From: Methylotenera sp965234545
GTDB lineage: Bacteria > Pseudomonadota > Gammaproteobacteria > Burkholderiales > Methylophilaceae
DNA length: 64,000 bases
NCBI GenBank assembly: GCA_965234545.1
Contig: OZ248348.1
Coordinates: forward strand, 1,302,001 to 1,366,000
Direction of reading: 5' to 3'
Of the stretch, positions 26,820 through 35,902 are shown piece after piece (within the stretch, counting starts at the first letter, position 1; the number at the start of each line of letters is the position of its first letter). The notes under the pieces were generated by a model. The model made no database searches. It saw only the letters and a list, made by a program, of their open reading frames with translations, and was not told the DNA's origin. A program made the translations under genes and the position numbers.

Positions 26820-27928
26820 GAATTGATAGTTTTGGTGAGGCTTATATTGATAGCATCAATAACTCGAGCAACATCTGCTGATGAAAGTTCGGGGTACATC
26901 GGTAATGACAATACTTCACCAGCCAGCGCCTCAGTCACACCCATATTTGACGCTGTACGAATACGACTTTCATAGGCAGGTTGAAGATGCACAGGCATAG
27001 GATAGTGAATGCCAGCTTGAACATCATGCGCCTTTAGATGCTCGATTAATTTATTACGATTGGAAGTACGTATGACGTATAGATGAAACACTTGTTCTGC
27101 ATTTTTTCGTGTTCCTGGTAGCTTGAATGATTGCCCAGCTAAAAAGCTTGAATATTGTTCAGCAATTTTCTGACGCTTGCCATTGTCTGCATCAAGGTGA
27201 CGTAATTTAATTCTTAGAATAGCAGCCTGCAATTCATCAAGACGTGAATTTCTACCGACGATGTCACTAACGTAACGATGTTGCCAGCCATATTCCCTCA
27301 GCACCCGCACTTTATTGCCTAACTTAGCATCATTAGTAGCGATCAAACCAGCGTCACCTATAGCGCCTAAGTTTTTAGTGGGATAGCAGCTAAAGCAGGC
27401 AATATGACCAATGCTGCCCAATCGTTTTCCTTGCCATTTAGCCCCATGAGCTTGGGATACATCTTCAATTAAAAACAATTTATTCTCTGTACAAAACTGC
27501 CCAATGGCATCGAGATCTGCAGCTTGACCGTATATATGTACCGCTATCACAGCCTTAGTTTTAGGTGTTAATACTTCCTGCAATTGTTCCGCGTTAAGTG
27601 TGTAAAAAATCGGATCAACATCCACCAATACGGGAATTGCTCCTGCTGCTTCAATTGCAGCCACAGTTGCTACTGCTGTATGAGAAACTGTAATAACCTC
27701 ATCCCCTGGGCCAATATCAAGAGCACGGATAGCAATCTCTAGAGCATCAGTCCCGTTAGCTACTCCGATTGCAGACTGCACCCCAATGTAGTCGGCAAAT
27801 TCTCTCTCTAGTGCTTCTACTTCTTCGCCCAATATATAGCGATTACTGCGAAGCACTTTTAGCACAGCGGCCTCAATTTCATCTTGATAAGAATGAAATT
27901 GAGCGGCTGGGTTAGCACAAAGAATCAT
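26816..27928 (-). CDS. DegT/DnrJ/EryC1 sugar aminotransferase (FdtB/QdtB-like)
   Basis: PLP enzyme of 370 residues from the ATG that overlaps the upstream stop as TAATG and is served by AAGGTG. The chemistry is visible in NGTDALEIAIRAL, EDVSQAHGAKW, the Schiff-base lysine in CYPTKNLGAIGDAG, and REYGWQHRYV. It most resembles 3-aminotransferases that use 3-keto-6-deoxy dTDP-sugars made by FdtA-type isomerases, one of which is encoded at 23991-24413. Expected product: a 3-amino-3,6-dideoxyhexose. No dedicated FdtC-type N-acetyltransferase is adjacent. Confidence 0.87.
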   Translation of the reverse strand: MILCANPAAQFHSYQDEIEAAVLKVLRSNRYILGEEVEALEREFADYIGVQSAIGVANGTDALEIAIRALDIGPGDEVITVSHTAVATVAAIEAAGAIPVLVDVDPIFYTLNAEQLQEVLTPKTKAVIAVHIYGQAADLDAIGQFCTENKLFLIEDVSQAHGAKWQGKRLGSIGHIACFSCYPTKNLGAIGDAGLIATNDAKLGNKVRVLREYGWQHRYVSDIVGRNSRLDELQAAILRIKLRHLDADNGKRQKIAEQYSSFLAGQSFKLPGTRKNAEQVFHLYVIRTSNRNKLIEHLKAHDVQAGIHYPMPVHLQPAYESRIRTASNMGVTEALAGEVLSLPMYPELSSADVARVIDAINISLTKTINS

Positions 27929-29154
27929 TACAGCACCTTCACTTCTGGCACATGAACTATCCATTTTCCGCCTGCAGCTACGTACTCTTTTTCTTTAGCC
28001 ATAATTTCATCAGCGTGATTCCATGCCAGCAACACCGCATAATCAGGTGGGTTGTTTTTAAAAGTTTCATATTGCACAACAGGAATATGAACACCTGGCG
28101 ACAACTTACCTTGCTTGATCGGGGTGGTATCACAAATGTATTCAATCAAATCTGGGCCAATGTCACAGTAATTAAGCACCGTGGTACTTTTTGACGTTGC
28201 TGCATAGCCTGCAACTTTTTTACCTTGTGCTTTTAGGTCTTTTAGCAAAGCAACAAGATCTGATTTAGACTTTTCAACATTAGCTCTAAATTTTTCAAAA
28301 GTGGCTAAGCGATCAAGGCCTTGTAATTTTTCTTTAGCAATAATTTGAGTCACAGCATCTTTAACCGGATGAGCACCCTTGTGCGCAAGCACATAGCGCA
28401 TAGAACCGCCGTGTGTTTTTTGTGGTAAAAGATCAATTAACTCCATACCCTCTAATCCAAATAAATATTGAATTGATAGTGCAGAGAACAAGAATACATG
28501 CTCATCATAAATTTGATCGTAGGATGTTTTAGCTACCACATCGCCTAAATAAGGGTCCTCAAACATAACAACGCCTGTTGGTTTAAGCAGTTTTTTTATG
28601 CCTTTTACTACACCTACAATATCAGGGATGTGACACATAACATTGGCCGCCAAGAATGCGTCTGCCTGACCTTCTTCACGAACAATTGTTTCTGCGAGTG
28701 CTTCAGAGAAGAATTCAGAACGGGTGCGAACACCGTGCTTGTTGGCTTCTTTGGCGACATTTAATGATGGCTCTATGCCTAAATGGCGAATATCCTGATC
28801 GGCAAAATTCTTGAGCATAATGCCATCATTACAACCAAGCTCCACTACAAAAGGGTCATTTTTACTAAGGTAGCCTGACTGAGTAACTTGATGTGCAAAT
28901 TGCTTAAAATGCTGGCCCATAAAACTAGATGTACTCGAGTAGAAGGCGTAATGATCGTGAAACATTTTCTCGGGCGCTGGCTGCTCTATTAACTGCAGCA
29001 TCATACTAACTTCCGAATAGCCAATTTCCATTGGGAAAAAATACTCCCCTTTGAAATCTTTAGCTTCAAGGAAGCCATTACCTAAAGGTTGCTTACCGAA
29101 ATTAAGCACTTTGGTTAGTGGGGTGCCGCTAACCCTACAAAGGTTTTTTGTCAT
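27928..29154 (-). CDS. Sugar C-methyltransferase (TylC3/TcaB9-like)
   Basis: Protein of 408 residues with the three-part layout of NDP-hexose C-methyltransferases. It has a short N-terminal metal-binding segment, here CRVSGTPLTKVLNFGKQPLG, where the second Cys of the usual CXXC is replaced. A class I SAM domain follows (VVELGCNDGIMLKNF; YDQIYDEHVFLFS), and a C-terminal Rossmann domain contains VAGYAATSKSTTVLNY. Such enzymes add a branch methyl at C3 of 4-keto deoxysugars, though some clusters use them for N- or O-methylation. The stop overlaps the aminotransferase start, so the two are coupled. Confidence 0.83.
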   Translation of the reverse strand: MTKNLCRVSGTPLTKVLNFGKQPLGNGFLEAKDFKGEYFFPMEIGYSEVSMMLQLIEQPAPEKMFHDHYAFYSSTSSFMGQHFKQFAHQVTQSGYLSKNDPFVVELGCNDGIMLKNFADQDIRHLGIEPSLNVAKEANKHGVRTRSEFFSEALAETIVREEGQADAFLAANVMCHIPDIVGVVKGIKKLLKPTGVVMFEDPYLGDVVAKTSYDQIYDEHVFLFSALSIQYLFGLEGMELIDLLPQKTHGGSMRYVLAHKGAHPVKDAVTQIIAKEKLQGLDRLATFEKFRANVEKSKSDLVALLKDLKAQGKKVAGYAATSKSTTVLNYCDIGPDLIEYICDTTPIKQGKLSPGVHIPVVQYETFKNNPPDYAVLLAWNHADEIMAKEKEYVAAGGKWIVHVPEVKVL

Positions 29155-29182
29155 CGTTTCTTTATTCCTTGGTTTATAAATA

Positions 29183-30373
29183 TTAATTTAAAAGGGTCAG
29201 CACAGTATTTGAAATAGTTTTGCCAATAGCCAATGAAGCCGTTGCTGCTGGGGATGGTGCATTACAAACATGGATTATATTGCCGTCTCTACGGATATCA
29301 AAGTCATCCAACAAATTACCTTCCCGGTCACAAGCCTGCGCCCGAATACCTGCACCTCCTGGCTCAAGATGTTCTGCACGTATTTCTGGTATCAGCTTTT
29401 GCAGTGCTTTGACGAATGCCTGTTTACTGAACGATCTATAGTATTCGCCCAAACCGGTGCGCCAATATTTCCTGGCAACAGTTCTAAAACCTGGCCATGC
29501 AAGGGATTCTGAGAGGTCTCGCAAATTAAAATCTGTTTTCTTGTATGCTTCTCTTCCTAAAGCAAAAACTGCATTCGGCCCACACTCCATACCACCACCT
29601 ATCATACGCGTGAAATGAACACCAAGAAAAGGGAAAGCAGGATCAGGTACCGGATAAATCAAATGGTTAACTAATTTGGGGGCAGATGAAGAGAATTTGT
29701 AATATTCACCACGAAACGGGAGTATCCGCAGAGGCAAGCTTGGATCAGATTTTCTTGCCAGCCGATCCGATTGCAATCCAGCACAAGTCACTGCAACGTG
29801 TCCTATCCATGTGCGTGAATTACCTATCACTTCAACTTGGTTGCCTTTTTTCTTTATGTCTACGATAGTCTCACCGAGAACAATATCAGCACCCAACTGT
29901 GTCAACAGTTCAGCATATTTCTTTGCTACCACTCCATAATCTACAATGCCAGTTTGAGGCACAAACAATCCGCGAAGGCCAGCGCAATGAGGTTCGATTT
30001 CTTGAATCTCTTCAGGCTGTAAAAATTTTAGTCCCGTCAAACCGTTTGCTACACCACGTCGGTGTAACTCTTCTAAGCCGGGGAATTCATTAGGGGATGT
30101 AGCAACTACAATTTTTCCACAAATATCATGGGGTATAGAATGCTGTCGACAAAACTCGAGCATTTCTTGATAGCCTACTCGACAATTAACTGCCTTTAAT
30201 GAGCCAGGTTTGTAATACAGGCCTGAATGAATAACCCCACTATTATGGCTTGTTTGGTGTTGAGCAACGGATTTTTCCTTATCGATTAGAACCAAACGCG
30301 TTTTTGGGCGGGACTGCATTATTCGCAATGCTGTAGCTAAGCCAACGATCCCGCCACCAATAACAATTACCAT
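29183..30373 (-). CDS. lhgO: L-2-hydroxyglutarate oxidase-like FAD enzyme (LhgO/YgaF)
   Basis: DAO-family flavoprotein of 396 residues. The FAD-binding motif is VIVIGGGIVGLATALRIM, followed by SHNSGVIHSGLYYKPGSLK, a signature of the LhgO/L2HGDH family. PFRGEYYKF, FLGVHFTRMIGG and a C-terminal GGAGIRAQACDREG complete the match. The enzyme oxidises L-2-hydroxyglutarate to 2-oxoglutarate at the inner membrane. In this cluster it may recycle 2-hydroxyglutarate formed by a sugar dehydrogenase, or act on a sugar acid. It overlaps the end of the preceding GT2 gene by seven bases. Confidence 0.87.
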   Translation of the reverse strand: MVIVIGGGIVGLATALRIMQSRPKTRLVLIDKEKSVAQHQTSHNSGVIHSGLYYKPGSLKAVNCRVGYQEMLEFCRQHSIPHDICGKIVVATSPNEFPGLEELHRRGVANGLTGLKFLQPEEIQEIEPHCAGLRGLFVPQTGIVDYGVVAKKYAELLTQLGADIVLGETIVDIKKKGNQVEVIGNSRTWIGHVAVTCAGLQSDRLARKSDPSLPLRILPFRGEYYKFSSSAPKLVNHLIYPVPDPAFPFLGVHFTRMIGGGMECGPNAVFALGREAYKKTDFNLRDLSESLAWPGFRTVARKYWRTGLGEYYRSFSKQAFVKALQKLIPEIRAEHLEPGGAGIRAQACDREGNLLDDFDIRRDGNIIHVCNAPSPAATASLAIGKTISNTVLTLLN

Positions 30374-31392
30374 AACCTACTTTTAATAACCCTAAGAATC
30401 AATCTATAAAAATTGAAAATAAAATGTTTAAAAAGAAAATGAACAATAAAAATGCCATGAACAATAGTATACTTCAATGATAATCTAGGAATATTGATAT
30501 TTATCTGATAGTTAATGAATTCCTTAAAGACCGCTAGCTTAGTCAGAAGTGGATTTCGATTTAATACTGCCCATTCATTTTCTGAGAACCATATAACCAT
30601 ATTCGATACAAATTTATTCAAATTAATATTTAAATGAGCTTTACCGCAAACACGTTTGAGCTGGTCAATAAATTCAATTTCGGCTGAAGTATAAGCTGAA
30701 AACTCGGTCGACATACATGATTGAGATTCAGCATGTGTTCTTAGAAAGATCAATTTTTCATCAATCCAGCAAAGATCGCCATGCTGAATCAATAAGATAG
30801 GAATTAATGTATCGCTATAAGGTCCGAATGAATTTCCTAACTGAGGCAAGCCGCCGACCTTTCTCAATACATCAGTTCGCATAACACCGTAACAACCGAT
30901 TAATGCAGTATTACGCGCAGTGTAATTCAATAAAAAATCTGAATCATCAAACCGTATACATTCATTTGATTTGAGGGATTTTGGAAATAGGCCATCTGGA
31001 TTTGTGGCTGAAATATAATTGCTAAAAAAACCTACCATATTCACATTTTCACTTTTATGAATTGCGTTATTAGCAAGCATCAAAAACTCGGAGTGAAATA
31101 AATCATCATCTGCAAGCCAAACAAACCAATCACCTTGTGCAATCTCGAGTAAATAATTCAAATTTCTTATTTCACCCAGATTGCTTTTTTGATTTATTAT
31201 TTTGATACGCGAATCATATTTAATCCCCATGCTCTCAAATGAAACTGTAGATCCTAAATAGTCATTAGATATCAGCAATTCAAAATTAGGGAAGGATTGT
31301 TGCAGTACTGAATGAACTGCTTCTTTGAGCATTTCTGGGCGATTGTAAGTAACCAATCCAACTGTGATTTTTATTTTCGAAAAGGCTTTCAT
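30367..31392 (-). CDS. GT2 family glycosyltransferase
   Basis: GT-A enzyme of about 341 residues. I favour the ATG at 31392, just before KIKITVGLVTYNRPEML. An ATG at 31410 and a TTG at 31422 are also in frame. Visible motifs are FELLISNDY, a metal site FVWLADDDLF, and IGCYGVMRTDVLRKVGG in the acceptor region. A hydrophobic, basic C-terminus suggests membrane attachment. It overlaps lhgO. The sugar is unknown. Confidence 0.8.
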   Translation of the reverse strand: MKAFSKIKITVGLVTYNRPEMLKEAVHSVLQQSFPNFELLISNDYLGSTVSFESMGIKYDSRIKIINQKSNLGEIRNLNYLLEIAQGDWFVWLADDDLFHSEFLMLANNAIHKSENVNMVGFFSNYISATNPDGLFPKSLKSNECIRFDDSDFLLNYTARNTALIGCYGVMRTDVLRKVGGLPQLGNSFGPYSDTLIPILLIQHGDLCWIDEKLIFLRTHAESQSCMSTEFSAYTSAEIEFIDQLKRVCGKAHLNINLNKFVSNMVIWFSENEWAVLNRNPLLTKLAVFKEFINYQININIPRLSLKYTIVHGIFIVHFLFKHFIFNFYRLILRVIKSRLW

Positions 31393-31432
31393 ATCACTCT
31401 GCCTAAACATACATTTGTCCAAAACTCATAAC

Positions 31433-32401
31433 CTAACCTGTACGACTATTTTTAATATACTCAATTATAAATTTCGGCAATATACTTTTCGCAATTTTAC
31501 CTAGGACAATTCTAATTTCCACTCGGATTGATAAGGGGTATGCGTTAAGTGTCTGCAACTCATCCGCTTCCAAATTCGCAATTTTAAAAGTAGGCGCACG
31601 AAAGCTAGAGAGCGATTCAATTGGCATATTTGCTAATGGATGATTGGGATCCTTTGCATGCGTTCCCTCTTCACTAAAACCTATATTTGATACTAAATTA
31701 CGATTCGGAACTATAGTTAGCCCATATCTACACATCTGAGCGTATTCAAAGCAAAAAGCCCAAGTAGATGTATTCCTTCCATAATAAATATCATCCAGCG
31801 ATTGTGTACAAAACCTACGTGCTTTTTTGCTTATTACGAAATTATTAATCTGTTTATCTAGTAAAAATCTCTCATAATTTGGGAGATTCGGTTGCCAATG
31901 CTGCCATGCTCTTTTCCAAGTAGCCCATCCCCAACATCCAAAAAGATGGGAATAATAATAATCACCATCACCTCTCCAAATACCATTTTGAAGATTCGTT
32001 CCTGATATAGAAAATATATCTTTATCATCACGATATCGACTCAACATTTCCCTGCAATAGTCAAAAAAATCTGGTCCCGCAAGACAGTCATACTCCAAAA
32101 TAATACCTTCATCTACTTCTGCGAAGAACCAGTCAATCGCTCCTGAAACCGCCTTCTTCAAGCCGACATTTATAGGAAGAAACCGCTTTTTTACCTCACA
32201 ATCCCAATCAATCAGGTCAACAACTTGCCTCGTCAATTCACATTCATCAATCTCCAATGGTCTATCTAAATGTGGCCCATCTGCAGCAATATATAAATGA
32301 GATGGCCTTATTTTTCTAATCTGTTCAAAAGTTGCACGAGTAACTTCTGGATTCCTAAAAATTAGAAATAGTATTGGCACATCGAAGAAATTATTATTCA
32401 C
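31433..32401 (-). CDS. HlpA-like nucleotide-diphospho-sugar transferase
   Basis: Protein of 322 residues from a GTG start. It begins FFDVPILFLIFRNPEVT and continues with LYIAADGP, FLPINVGLKKAVSGAIDWFF and EGIILEYDCLAGPDFF, where the DXD-like acidic site is EYD. HLFGCWGWATWKRAWQHW is characteristic of the so-called hemolytic protein HlpA-like family. This is a GNT-I-type GT-A fold found in many capsule loci, and the hemolysin name is historical. Probable role: transfer of one residue of the repeat unit. Confidence 0.72.
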   Translation of the reverse strand: MNNNFFDVPILFLIFRNPEVTRATFEQIRKIRPSHLYIAADGPHLDRPLEIDECELTRQVVDLIDWDCEVKKRFLPINVGLKKAVSGAIDWFFAEVDEGIILEYDCLAGPDFFDYCREMLSRYRDDKDIFSISGTNLQNGIWRGDGDYYYSHLFGCWGWATWKRAWQHWQPNLPNYERFLLDKQINNFVISKKARRFCTQSLDDIYYGRNTSTWAFCFEYAQMCRYGLTIVPNRNLVSNIGFSEEGTHAKDPNHPLANMPIESLSSFRAPTFKIANLEADELQTLNAYPLSIRVEIRIVLGKIAKSILPKFIIEYIKNSRTG

Positions 32402-32470
32402 AAATATTTACCTTGATAAATTCTATTTACCAAAAAATCTATATAAAAAAACAACATAGTCAAAACAATT

Positions 32471-34048
32471 TTAATAAAGTCTATAATCGCCAGATTCTAT
32501 AAATTTTTCTATTTTATGACAGATCAATTCATCACTCTCTTGTGTGATTTCATTCAGATAATATTCATAGGCTATTGATGAGTTTTGGTCTTTAGCGCTA
32601 ATTGTTGATAAAAAATTATCGAATGACTTGAAAAAGAAGTTTTCAATTACTCCGCAAATCTTATGGTGCATAAAATAAAATTCATAAATTTTCTCAATGT
32701 CAGCTTTATGTTTTATCTTTTCTAGATTAAGCAAATAATTTCGATACTCCTTAATATTATTCGCATGAATATTGAAATCATATCCAACATGTGGATTTTT
32801 ATTACCTGCATTTATAACCGTCGTGCCCAACAGGGGGTACTCATGTCCAACAGAGCCATAAACGGTTAAAACAAAAGATATACCCTCATCAACAAGTTGC
32901 AAATGTGATGTCTCAGAAGGCAAACGTGTAATATTTTTATATTTATTCAATAATTCACTTAAGACTTCATCATTGCCTGGCATTAAATCTGGATGCGATT
33001 TAAGATACCAGTCATAGTTTGTAATCTCACTTATTTCACCTAAAAAACTTATCCACTCATAAAAGTCCGGAAATAAATTTCGCCCATAGCAATTGGGATT
33101 ATCAAAAAAACAATGTGTAGTTATTAACACTTTTATTCTATTTGATTTTCGTAACACGTTATTTGAGAAAAAATTAGGGTTAAATGCTGATTTTGTCGAA
33201 TAACTCATATCTACGCCAACCTTGCCAGAAAGACGAAGTGATAGTCGCTCTTTAGCCCAATCAAGGCCGTTAAGACGCGCTTCATGAGATAGCAATTGAA
33301 ACTGTTCATGATATAAGTCATATCGCGGAATACCCCACTCGTCTGGCTTATTCAAACAATACAAAGATCTTACAGTAGGTAAGTAAACTGGAATCCCTTT
33401 TCGATTTGCTATAGTTTTAATAATTCCATATCGATATATCCCATGACTTAGCACAACACCTTTAACATCATTTTTGTTAAAGTAGTCATACCAAAACACA
33501 TATGTCTTTACACACTCAAGTAAAAAGTTTCTGAACTCAATTGAAAAGATGTCAATAGTAGGTTTTGAGTGCTCTTTCAAATACGCTTCATAAATTTCAT
33601 TACCTACCAAGTTTCCATCAATCAAAATATTTAGCACATCGTGCTTAGACTTTATTCCCAATAATATATCTTCGACTGTATACAATGCTCTATTCAACTG
33701 CCGAGCTGTAATATTCATATTTAAGTGGGATTTGACATTAAAGGATTTGTAGATTTCTATCATTTTCCTATTGCGCAAGTAGTAAATCAGCTTGCTTCTA
33801 TAGGACAATGAAAAACTTAAAATCTTTGATTGATGTTTTTCTGCCAAGATATTAGCGAAGTACGAAAATGCAAGTACCGTTTGATGAACCCCATACAACT
33901 CTACTAATACTATACTTTCTCTTGGCTCATCATCAATTCTTGACCACCTTTTAAAACAATATTTGATAAATTTTTGGCTTTTAAAATCAATAAAAGACCC
34001 ATCTAGAAGACCCGCCAGATAATTAATTATTTTTATAATTTTATTCAT
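32471..34048 (-). CDS. Large GT-B-like protein of unknown specificity
   Basis: 525 residues from the ATG at 34048, chosen over a TTG at 34063 because a GAGAG site sits eight bases upstream. The C-terminal half has WYLKSHPDLMPGNDEV, a HPD loop like that of KpsC/KpsS- and CDP-glycerol-transferase-type GT-B proteins, and then VLTVYGSVGHEYPLLGTTVI, resembling the donor-binding region. The N-terminal half has no motif I recognise. It overlaps the FemAB-like gene by eight bases. A glycosyl- or glycerolphosphotransferase role is likely. I cannot name the substrate. Confidence 0.6.
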   Translation of the reverse strand: MNKIIKIINYLAGLLDGSFIDFKSQKFIKYCFKRWSRIDDEPRESIVLVELYGVHQTVLAFSYFANILAEKHQSKILSFSLSYRSKLIYYLRNRKMIEIYKSFNVKSHLNMNITARQLNRALYTVEDILLGIKSKHDVLNILIDGNLVGNEIYEAYLKEHSKPTIDIFSIEFRNFLLECVKTYVFWYDYFNKNDVKGVVLSHGIYRYGIIKTIANRKGIPVYLPTVRSLYCLNKPDEWGIPRYDLYHEQFQLLSHEARLNGLDWAKERLSLRLSGKVGVDMSYSTKSAFNPNFFSNNVLRKSNRIKVLITTHCFFDNPNCYGRNLFPDFYEWISFLGEISEITNYDWYLKSHPDLMPGNDEVLSELLNKYKNITRLPSETSHLQLVDEGISFVLTVYGSVGHEYPLLGTTVINAGNKNPHVGYDFNIHANNIKEYRNYLLNLEKIKHKADIEKIYEFYFMHHKICGVIENFFFKSFDNFLSTISAKDQNSSIAYEYYLNEITQESDELICHKIEKFIESGDYRLY

Positions 34049-35000
34049 TGTAAATACTCTCAAGATATGGCTTTAGATCGGCATTGAAACTAATTTTAAA
34101 ATCCCCCCTTTGTGGAGAGTTAACACCCACCATATCAATGTGTTCCAAACCTAAATTAAATGCATCCTTAATCATGCTCATCAAAGTAAAAGTGCCCGAA
34201 CCAGTATTGCGATATACTGGATCGTTTGCGCCGAATAAGTAATAAGCAGTTCTATCATCATATAAAAACAACACCGCAGAAACTGGCACCTTATCCAAAT
34301 AAGCCACTCCTATTTTTCCATACCCGCCAGTAATTGCATTTTTGCAAATAGTTCTAACTAACAATGACTCTTTATCAGTTCGCTCTATATTTTGACGTTT
34401 AAAAGTTTTTGCATGAAGCATATCTATCATTAATTCATCATCGCTAAACTGGAACTTAAGTAATTGCGACGACTTCTTATACTCCTGCTTCCTAACAGTC
34501 CTTACTGAAGATAAATAAGCTTCAAAACTCTCAAACAGTTTCAAATTAACAATAGCCGTATATCTTAAGTTTATTTTAAACTGGCCTTTGTCTGGTTCTT
34601 TATAGTTGTGCCACTGAAATGGCCTTAGATCGGCAAGTCGCCATGAATGGCTAAGAGAGAAATTACTGTAAGTCTTCGTTAGTTGTTGAATAATAAACTC
34701 TACAACTTTAAACTCATGTGTAATTTGAGAATGTGTGGCCTTTTGAGTATTATCGGCCAACAACATTCCCTGATATTGCGTAAATGGGAAAGTACTATTA
34801 ATAGGCTCGCCCGTTTCTGAATAAAGAATTACGGCGCCAGCAACTATTCTTTCATTTTCATAACATGTCACTAAATCATAATTAACTAAAAGTGAATCAA
34901 GAAACTTACTGTAAACAAAAATACTTCGTTGAGGCGATGTCAATGCAAAAGCATCCCAAATAAGTTTATCTTCTTTAAAATTTATTTGGAAATCACTCAT
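34041..35000 (-). CDS. FemAB/BioF2-like acyl- or aminoacyltransferase
   Basis: 319 residues with a GNAT-like C-terminal half: RTVRKQEYKKSSQL, GGYGKIGVAYLDKVPVSAVL, YYLFGANDPVYRNTGSGT and HIDMVGVNSPQRGDF. This layout is that of the FemAB-related acetyltransferase_6 family, which adds acyl or amino-acid groups to amines of sugars or peptidoglycan precursors. It lies between two GT-B-like genes with four- and eight-base overlaps, so the three proteins are made together. Modification of an amino sugar is the simplest reading. Confidence 0.65.
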   Translation of the reverse strand: MSDFQINFKEDKLIWDAFALTSPQRSIFVYSKFLDSLLVNYDLVTCYENERIVAGAVILYSETGEPINSTFPFTQYQGMLLADNTQKATHSQITHEFKVVEFIIQQLTKTYSNFSLSHSWRLADLRPFQWHNYKEPDKGQFKINLRYTAIVNLKLFESFEAYLSSVRTVRKQEYKKSSQLLKFQFSDDELMIDMLHAKTFKRQNIERTDKESLLVRTICKNAITGGYGKIGVAYLDKVPVSAVLFLYDDRTAYYLFGANDPVYRNTGSGTFTLMSMIKDAFNLGLEHIDMVGVNSPQRGDFKISFNADLKPYLESIYNE

Positions 35001-35902
35001 TTATTAATCATCGCTCGAAGGTGCATGATATCCTTTTGAGGAAGCTGGCATGAATGGCCGTTAATAGGAATACAACTAATTACTTTTTTATGAGCGAGCA
35101 AACCTATCGCCATCGCCATACTTTGACACCCAACAACTAAATCAGATTCAGCAATTTCTTGAATCAATGATTTACCTTCACTCAACACTGCAATCTCTGA
35201 GAATTCTTCAACAATACATGCATATTTACCAATAACATCAGATGGGTGTGGCCTAACAACAACTATTATTTGGCGATTGCTAATTACTTTGACATTCTCA
35301 AAGAAGAATCTAATTGCATCAAATTCTGTGTAACCCCAATGTCGTTCATCTCCATACTTTATGCGCGCGTGATCTGAAATGTTCTCACAAACAAAAAGAA
35401 TACTCTCTATATCATTATTTTGTTTTTTATTGCTTAGTTTGATTTCAGCCAATTGCTTTTTTATATCTATCGAATAAGGATTAGGAACAAGCTTAATTAA
35501 AATGTCAGGAAAACTCTCACTGGCTATTTTTTGTGCATCCTCATCTCCCACCCATATTTCGTCTGGCAGATTTTGAATACCGTTACGAATGAATCTTTCT
35601 TTATAATTTACCCAGTGATCTAAAAATGCAATTACATACTTACCTGCGTCTCGTGCTTGCTCAATTGCGCGCCATTCTAGATTGGACTGCCATCCTGTTC
35701 CACAAAGGCACCAGTCGCAATCTAAAATCGCCTTTTCAAGCGAGAAAATTTCAATTTCACCTAACCTACGCTTAAATACATTAACTGCTGGCCCTGCTAA
35801 TACCAATCTACAATTTATTCCATTCTGCGCAACATAACTGGCTAGTATTTCAGCCCCACCCGCATCATGAGCAACTATTGCAACTTTTTCTGAGCTATTC
35901 AA
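34997..35902 (-). CDS. Small GT-B-like protein, candidate nonulosonate or amino-sugar transferase
   Basis: 301 residues. The N-terminus VAIVAHDAGGAEILASYVAQ recalls a UDP-sugar-binding Rossmann start. IAFLDHWVNYKERF and DEIWVGDEDAQKIA follow, then VVVRPHPSDVIGKYACI and GCQSMAMAIGLLAHKKVISC. The RPHPSD loop and the GCQSMA donor region resemble polysialyltransferase- and Kdo-transferase-like GT-B enzymes. It lies between an aminotransferase and a FemAB-like gene, downstream of the pse block, and overlaps both neighbours by four bases. Transfer of pseudaminic acid or of a related sugar is an inference only. Confidence 0.55.
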   Translation of the reverse strand: MNSSEKVAIVAHDAGGAEILASYVAQNGINCRLVLAGPAVNVFKRRLGEIEIFSLEKAILDCDWCLCGTGWQSNLEWRAIEQARDAGKYVIAFLDHWVNYKERFIRNGIQNLPDEIWVGDEDAQKIASESFPDILIKLVPNPYSIDIKKQLAEIKLSNKKQNNDIESILFVCENISDHARIKYGDERHWGYTEFDAIRFFFENVKVISNRQIIVVVRPHPSDVIGKYACIVEEFSEIAVLSEGKSLIQEIAESDLVVGCQSMAMAIGLLAHKKVISCIPINGHSCQLPQKDIMHLRAMINK

